In this document: positions 59,135-64,000 of the stretch, piece after piece
Numbering within the stretch: position 1 is the first letter of the stretch
Layout: each line of letters begins with the position of its first letter
NCBI GenBank assembly: GCA_025200525.1
Contig: CM045762.1
Coordinates: forward strand, 78,551,217 to 78,615,216
Direction of reading: 5' to 3'
Source of the DNA: Camellia lanceoleosa
Taxonomy: Eukaryota > Streptophyta > Magnoliopsida > Ericales > Theaceae
Length of the DNA: 64,000 bases
Position numbers and translations under genes: made by a program
The notes under the pieces: generated by a model
Told to the model about the DNA's origin: nothing
What the model saw: only the letters and a program-made list of their open reading frames with translations
The model's database searches: none

Positions 59135-59824
59135 CCTACTTGCGAGTAGCACCATCAAACCGCTTTAAAAAACAAACATGAGATGTGTTGTTCCAATTCA
59201 GGTGATCCAGTCTATACTTGTATGCCGTGCGCGTCACATAGTAAATCTAGGCTAATAACCGGAATAAGAACGCATAATGTTTTCAAAATTAGATATCATG
59301 GTTAGTAGAGGCCGATCTTCGATCGGGCGAGCGGGGGTGCTCACGAAGTGACCTTTCCCAATCGTACCCAAGTTCCCGAGCTGAGGCAACTTTGGTAATG
59401 ACGAACACGTGGCCTTAGGCAACGAGTCAGGGTTTCCTAAATTTCCCAAAATAAAATATTTAGGTGGTGACTCTGTATCTGGCAAAGCAGTCCATGTTTG
59501 GCACTTCTTTCAAAAAATCTGTTTTCAAAAACGATTTGCCGGATTTGGACTCTTTGATGATCCATCGGTCTTGCATTGCACTCTGCGAGATTAGATACAG
59601 GACCGTGGCATTGAGTCCTGAACTGTAGTGAGCCCAAATGAACAAAACGGGATTCCCTCCTGGGACGTTCGGGGACGTCTACAATAACTGTCCACCAAAA
59701 CACTTCCAAAATCAAAAATAGGATCACGCGAAAAGAAACTCTCCATTAATAGGACTTAACAGATCAATAGAAAAAACTTAGGACTAAATGGAGAACTTAT
59801 TTGTGAGATGAGATTTATTGGTAA

Positions 59825-60410
59825 ATATCTATTTTTTTTTACTATGCTTGTTGGTTGAACAATTACTTTTGTTACCATTAAACAATCAAAATAGTTGATT
59901 TTTACTTTTTTCAATTTTATTTTATATTTTCATGTTGCAGTATGAATGTTTACATTGGTATGAGTTTATTTTTTTAAAAGAAATTAGTTGTGTATTAATT
60001 GTAAATTGTGAACATTCACATTGTAATTCGGTATAAGTTTTATTTTTTCGAAAGTAAATTATATGTTTGTTGTTTTTGTTATTATGCTTGTTAGTTGAAC
60101 AATCATTTTTGTTACCATTGAACATTTGAAATAATTGATTTTCATGTTTTTCAATTTTATTTTATGTTTTCGCATTATAGTGTAAATGTTTACATTGATA
60201 TAAGTTTTTTTTTTTTTAAGACTAGTTGTATGTTAATTATAAATTGTAAATATTCACATTATATTTTAGTATAAATTTTATTTTTTCGAAGGTTAATGGT
60301 ATGTTTGTTGTTTATTATGAACATTCACATCGTATTTTAATATGTGTTTTGTTTTTTCAAAAGTTAGTTGGACGTTTGTTATTTACTATGAACATTCCCA
60401 TTATATTTTG
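59825..60410 (+). repeat. ~240-bp tandem repeats with GTGAACATTCAC palindromes
   Basis: Two full units plus part of a third, each with 'tgcttgtt.gttgaacaat', 'tgttaccatt.aaca' and 'tgtgaacattcacatt'. The same unit occurs on the left shoulder near 49740-50040, placing both shoulders in one original element. Confidence 0.7.
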
Positions 60411-60834
60411 ATTTTCATTCAGATTTTTTGTTGCGTTATTTGTAAAAATTTTAAATTATAAAAATGTTCAAAGTTCATAATTTGAAATTTTCTCCTTGGA
60501 ATGCGGAAGAGATTTTCTCTATAGAATAAGGGAAAGATTTTCTCTTTAGAATGAGAGAGAGATTTTTTTTTTTCTCCATAGAATGAGAGACTATTATTAT
60601 GTATCAATTTCAAAATAGAAACATGTGCACAAAATTAGAAATGATGATTTGGTCATATTACATTAAACAGAACTTAATGGAATACTAAAAAAAAATGAGT
60701 TAGATGGAATAAAACACTTGAAAAAGAGAATTTATCAAAAAATAACCCAAATAATAATAGTATTATATTTTAACCATATTACTAATAATATGATTGATGA
60801 CTAGGGTGTACAGGAAGTAGTCACTACAACAAAA

Positions 60835-61262
60835 TGCACCTCTGGCAACCAAATTTGGCGACTAAAACATTTTTGGTTGCCAAAAGTCAGACCTTTAGCG
60901 ACTAATTTTTCTATTGGTCGGCAATGTTGTGAATTTTAGCTACTAAAATTTTTTAGTAGCCATATAATAGCTATTGGCAACTAAAATAAAATTTAGTCGC
61001 TAAAAATATTCAAAATAGGTGACCAAAAAGTATTTTAGTAGCTATATAATAGTCATTGGCGACTAAAAAGCTTTTAGTCGGCGTGTGTCAAAATTTTAGG
61101 CTACTAACTCCGCTTTTAGTTGGCATATGCTGCCTTTTGTCGACCAAAAAATTTTCATCACTAAAAAAAAGGGTTATTTTTTTGGGAACTCTTTGCCGAC
61201 TAAATAATTTAGTCGTTGATTAATTAGTTTTTGCCGACAAAAAAAATATTTAGTCGCTAAAG
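60835..61262 (+). repeat. CACTA subterminal repeats
   Basis: More than ten copies of a GGCGACTAAA/TTTAGTCGC-like word in mixed orientation within about 430 bp. In characterised CACTA elements such repeats are the transposase-binding sites. Confidence 0.75.
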
Positions 61263-61295
61263 GCAAGAAATTTGTTTCGGAGGGAAGCGTAAATA

Positions 61296-64000
61296 TTGGC
61301 GCCCTCCCATTTGTTTCACACACACACACACAAAGACCACTCACAAACACACAAACCACTCACCAACAAACCTGACACCGACTCCACCGTCGTACGTCGC
61401 TGGCCACCGTCGCTCCCCACTATCTCAGGTCACTACCGTCACCGCTGGAAATCACCACCGCCACTGCTGCAAATCACAGGTTTTTGTCTCTCTCTCTCTC
61501 TCTCTCTCTGTCGCTGTCAGTCTTCTCCCTCTCTATCAATCTGGGTCTTCTCCCTTTCGAGCCATCTCTCTATTTCTCTCTCTCTCTCTTGCTCTTCCTG
61601 TATTTCCCCATCTCTCACACTTCATCTAGGGTTTATTTTTTGTGTTGATTTCGTAAATGGGCTTGGTTGAAGTTTTGATTTGTGCGAAATTAATTAAATC
61701 TTCATGTCCAAAATGGGTTTAATTTTAGTTTTGTGGGTTTGATTTTGTTCTTATGAAATTATGGGTTTATTGGGTTTGAATTGAAATTATGGATTTTAGT
61801 TTTATGGGTTTATTGGGTTTTTTTGTGGGTTTAATGTTGTGACTACACACACTCTCTCTCACCCTCTTACAGTTCCAATGACTTCTTCCATGTCCACTGC
61901 CTTGCTAGTCAAATGAAGACTTTGTTTCTTAACCTCTCTCCGATTTGGTAGATTCATTTGAAGAATGAGGTATTAAGGAGAGGGAAACTAAAACTTTATT
62001 GGTTTATTGCTAGTAGGATGTAGAAGATGTTTAATGTTTGACAAGGGTCATTTGAAGGGGCTAAATTTGCAGTTTTAATACAGCGAAAAAAATTATTGTT
62101 GTTGTATGCTGGGAAACAACTGGTTCCAAAGGACTATTGTCATTAGCCATGTAAAAGATATAAAAATTTGTAACTCTTTATGTAATGTTGTTACTTGAAG
62201 TTTTTCACTCAACTTGAAAATGAAGATTTATGTGCCAGTGCCATAGTATAGCGCAATTGGTTGAATAATTGCATGGAAATTGGGTTCCAGGCTCAGCTTC
62301 AGCTAGCCATGACTTGGAACCGCATTTAGTTTTCATTATTTGTTAAATTGTGGTGCTTGTGTTGAATTCTAAGTTTCACTTAAAATTTAGTTATACTTTG
62401 TTTATACTGTTAAGACAGATTTCACTCTAAGATCCTTGATGGGTTTTGATTAATTGATCTCTCTCTCTCTCTCACTCGCACATGCTAACAGAGGCTTCAA
62501 GGGTTTGCCATATGCTTCGTTGCTGGTTTAACTTTTACACCCTTGGTATGTTCAAACGTTGAATACTTAAACCACTCTTTTATGTTAATTGTAGTTAACA
62601 CGAATTTTTTCTCTACAACTCTCTTTGTGCTCTGCCTAAATGCTACACAGGAGTTACCTTGGGTTCCTAGATTGAATATTGAATTATCTCTTTGGTAGTA
62701 TAGAAAATCTTTTTCTGCTGAGCACATGAAACCCCAATATTATAGCTTATAAGTGGATGAGGGTTTTGTTGTTTGAATGTCCATTCTTATTTTTACAGTT
62801 TGAGTTGACCTTGGTGTAACTAGTGATGGTATTAAACTCAACCACTACTAACCAGTCACTTAGATTACTAAATCAAAGAACAGGCAAATCTGAACATCAA
62901 GTGATCAATTAGTTAAGTGGGAGTTTGAGCGCCCATTTGTAAAAATATCTTGAGAGCAAGAGTTCCATAAAAGTGTCAATATACATATATAAGTAGAGAC
63001 ATTTATCAAGTGATTTTATGCATTAATCATGTGCAAAACTAATTATATCTACTTAAAAATCAACTGAATGCATTTCAAATAATGTTTTTATTAATAGTTC
63101 ATAACACCAAAAAGACTTTAGGGAGAAGGGGGCCCACAATTGCATAATAAATGAAATTAACACTTAATTACAATGATTGTTGAGTGTTCTACCATCTCTA
63201 TACACTCTAGATCACATCGTACAGAGGTTTCCCACCTTTTGTGTGTGTGTGTTTTGTTGTTTGACCTTCAACACTTGGTTTGACTTAATCTTCGAGTTCT
63301 TGTCCAGTGGAAGGTATAATTTCTCATTCTATCACACACCTATACTCTAGGCACACACAGAGACACAATAGGAGCTCTAGATGAGCATCCCTGTTGAAGT
63401 GTTTAGGATTGTGTTTAGTGGTTGTCTGTTTTAGGTGAGTTGAGAAAACCTTGTTTATTGTTATATTTGAGAGAGTAGTAATTGTGGAAAAGGTTGGTAG
63501 GTGATCCTACTAAGAACCCTTTGCCAAGTAAGTGGTTGTAAAGATTTTGGGTGACCTTAGTGAAAGCCCATTTTATAATATTGGAGCCATGTCAGCGAGG
63601 AATCATGAGTGGACATAGGTACAAGGGTTGTGTCAAACCACTATAAATGTTGGTATTAACCTCTTGTACCTTATTTTACTTAAAGGTTGGATCCGTTACA
63701 TTTGCAACTTCTTTTCTTTTATGATTTACTTGAAACTGTAGTTCTTGATTTCAATTTTTTGGGCTTGTAGCATTTAATATGTCCTATTTCATGATAGAAG
63801 AGGTCTTATATGGTTATGTTATTGTATGCCTACGATGGAAACTAATCTAATTTTTTTCTCGATATTTTTTAGTCTATGCTTGTTTTCTTGAATCCAATCA
63901 AGTTTGGAATAACCTTTACTTTCGGCAATTTGCTCTCACTTGAGAGGTTTGTGTTTAGATTTGTATATTAGTATACTTCTTATCATTATTCCCTGTAAAG
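61296..64000. other. Interior sequence without recognisable coding
   Basis: An (AC)n run (61317-61333), CT runs (61490-61511, 61570-61590, 62459-62474) and a 'ctagggttt' word give it a 5'-leader look, and T-rich intron-like sequence follows. The longest frame (61296-61670) is low-complexity His/Ser/Leu and lacks an ATG start. GT-AG boundaries cannot be fixed by eye. No domain recognised. Confidence 0.4.
62245..62345 (+). mobile_element. Possible tRNA-derived SINE head
   Basis: TAGCGCAATTGG (62249-62260) is one change from the RNA polymerase III A-box consensus. GGTTCCAGGCTC (62283-62294) is a weaker B-box match 34 bp downstream, a plausible SINE spacing. No poly-A or T tail or target duplication was located. 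This could be chance. Confidence 0.3.

Larger units (their letters stand above)
51138..59683 (+). mobile_element. Solo LTR, TGTAGACACC family, interrupted (about 4.55 kb without insert)
   Basis: Starts TGTAGACACCC and ends GGGGACGTCTACA. Flanks ATAGC (51133-51137) and ATAAC (59684-59688) form a 5-bp target duplication with one change. The LTR is split at 55148/59140 by the minus-strand solo LTR. Its parts are a head shared with 34429-35690, GCCGGC arrays (51788-51835 and 54184-54252), a tandem repeat zone (about 52290-53110), a leader region, and the conserved tail (59140-59683). The 4-5 kb length and its link to a Tat integrase at 28.7 kb suggest an Ogre/Tat-type element. Confidence 0.85.
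49000..60735. mobile_element. Repeat-rich non-coding insertion in block copy 2 (host for nested LTRs)
   Basis: It is absent from block copy 1. The ends show weak inverted similarity: 'ttttttgataaatccc..gtgttttaaccc' at 49030, and on the minus strand 'ttttttgataaattctc..gtgttttattcc' from 60735. Both shoulders contain repeated 'gtgaa(t/c)(g/a)ttcac' palindromes. These traits suggest a non-autonomous DNA transposon with long degenerate ends, but no target duplication was resolved. Its own sequence is only 49000-51137 and 59684-60735; the rest is nested LTRs. Confidence 0.5.
41890..60815 (+). repeat. Duplicated block, copy 2 (interrupted)
   Basis: Collinear with 2531-11750 after removal of the MITE-bearing segment (about 42530-43603), the solo LTR (46479-48881) and the 49.0-60.7 kb composite. 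It keeps the empty sites for the two copy-1 insertions: near 44540 for 4476-8146 and near 44808 for 8420-9818. The last recognisable common stretch is 'attactaataatatgatt' (60777-60795). No gene in it. Confidence 0.8.
60822..64000 (+). mobile_element. CACTA transposon, left end (extends beyond window)
   Basis: Starts CACTACAACAAAATGC, a plant CACTA (En/Spm) terminal inverted repeat. Subterminal repeats with 'ggcgactaaa' and 'tttagtcgctaaa' in both orientations follow to about 61262. It interrupts the end of block copy 2, where copy 1 continues with unrelated unique sequence. No right end (TTTTGTTGTAGTG-type) is seen before 64000. Whether 61300-64000 is transposon interior or a separate sequence is not settled. 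No transposase motif was found. Confidence 0.75.

Noticed and set aside
61296..61670. 124-codon plus-strand frame
   Set aside because: Low-complexity His, Ser and Leu from AC and CT runs, without an ATG start. More likely leader-type sequence.

Overview
The window is plant nuclear DNA, most likely from a eudicot. It is AT-rich and is built almost entirely from layered transposable elements. There are Ty3/gypsy LTR retrotransposons with plant-type primer-binding sites, long-LTR solo LTRs, Stowaway-type and other MITEs, a CACTA end, and many CT/AG/ATT microsatellites. I see no intact protein-coding host gene, no rRNA or tRNA gene and no CRISPR array. The only sizeable coding sequence is retrotransposon gag-pol, and all of it is broken.

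Layout. 1-2314: right-hand part of a long LTR (the 'TGTAGACACC' family). 2.5-11.75 kb: first copy of a duplicated, gene-free block, interrupted by a 3.7-kb non-coding LTR element (4476-8146) and a 1.4-kb short-LTR element (8420-9818). 12114-15631: a 3.5-kb solo LTR ('TGTAACRACCC' family). 15.6-16.7 kb: two related MITEs. 16.75-17.06 kb: a promoter-like and 5'-leader-like stretch, cut by a complete 10-kb Tekay-type chromovirus (17061-27042; TSD GTGAC). 28.7-29.4 kb: a Tat-lineage integrase relic whose downstream LTR starts at 34429. The two are separated by an inserted, internally deleted Athila-like element (about 29488-34185). 34.4-37.2 kb: two oppositely oriented pieces of TGTAGACACC LTR. 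37695-41662: a second copy of the 4-kb non-coding LTR element, on the minus strand. 41.9-49.0 kb and 60.74-60.82 kb: second copy of the duplicated block. It is interrupted by a solo LTR (46479-48881), which itself sits in a Stowaway MITE, and by an 11.7-kb repeat composite (49.0-60.7 kb). That composite contains a solo LTR (51138-59683) with another solo LTR in opposite orientation nested inside it (55149-59134). 60822-64000: left end of a CACTA transposon that runs off the window.

Because target-site duplications and empty sites survive, the order of insertions can be read directly. The two copies of the duplicated block act as each other's pre-insertion reference. The Tekay element has been inactivated mainly by CAG-to-TAG changes, the pattern expected from deamination of methylated cytosine.

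The most interesting signal is not a gene. Three different LTR families here each carry their own CpG-containing palindrome (GTCGAC, CGCTCGAGCG, GCCGGC), repeated in pairs or short arrays at a near-constant 20-22 bp, about two helical turns. This looks like a shared architecture with different cores. It could be a regulatory or recognition platform in the LTRs, and I know of no name for it.
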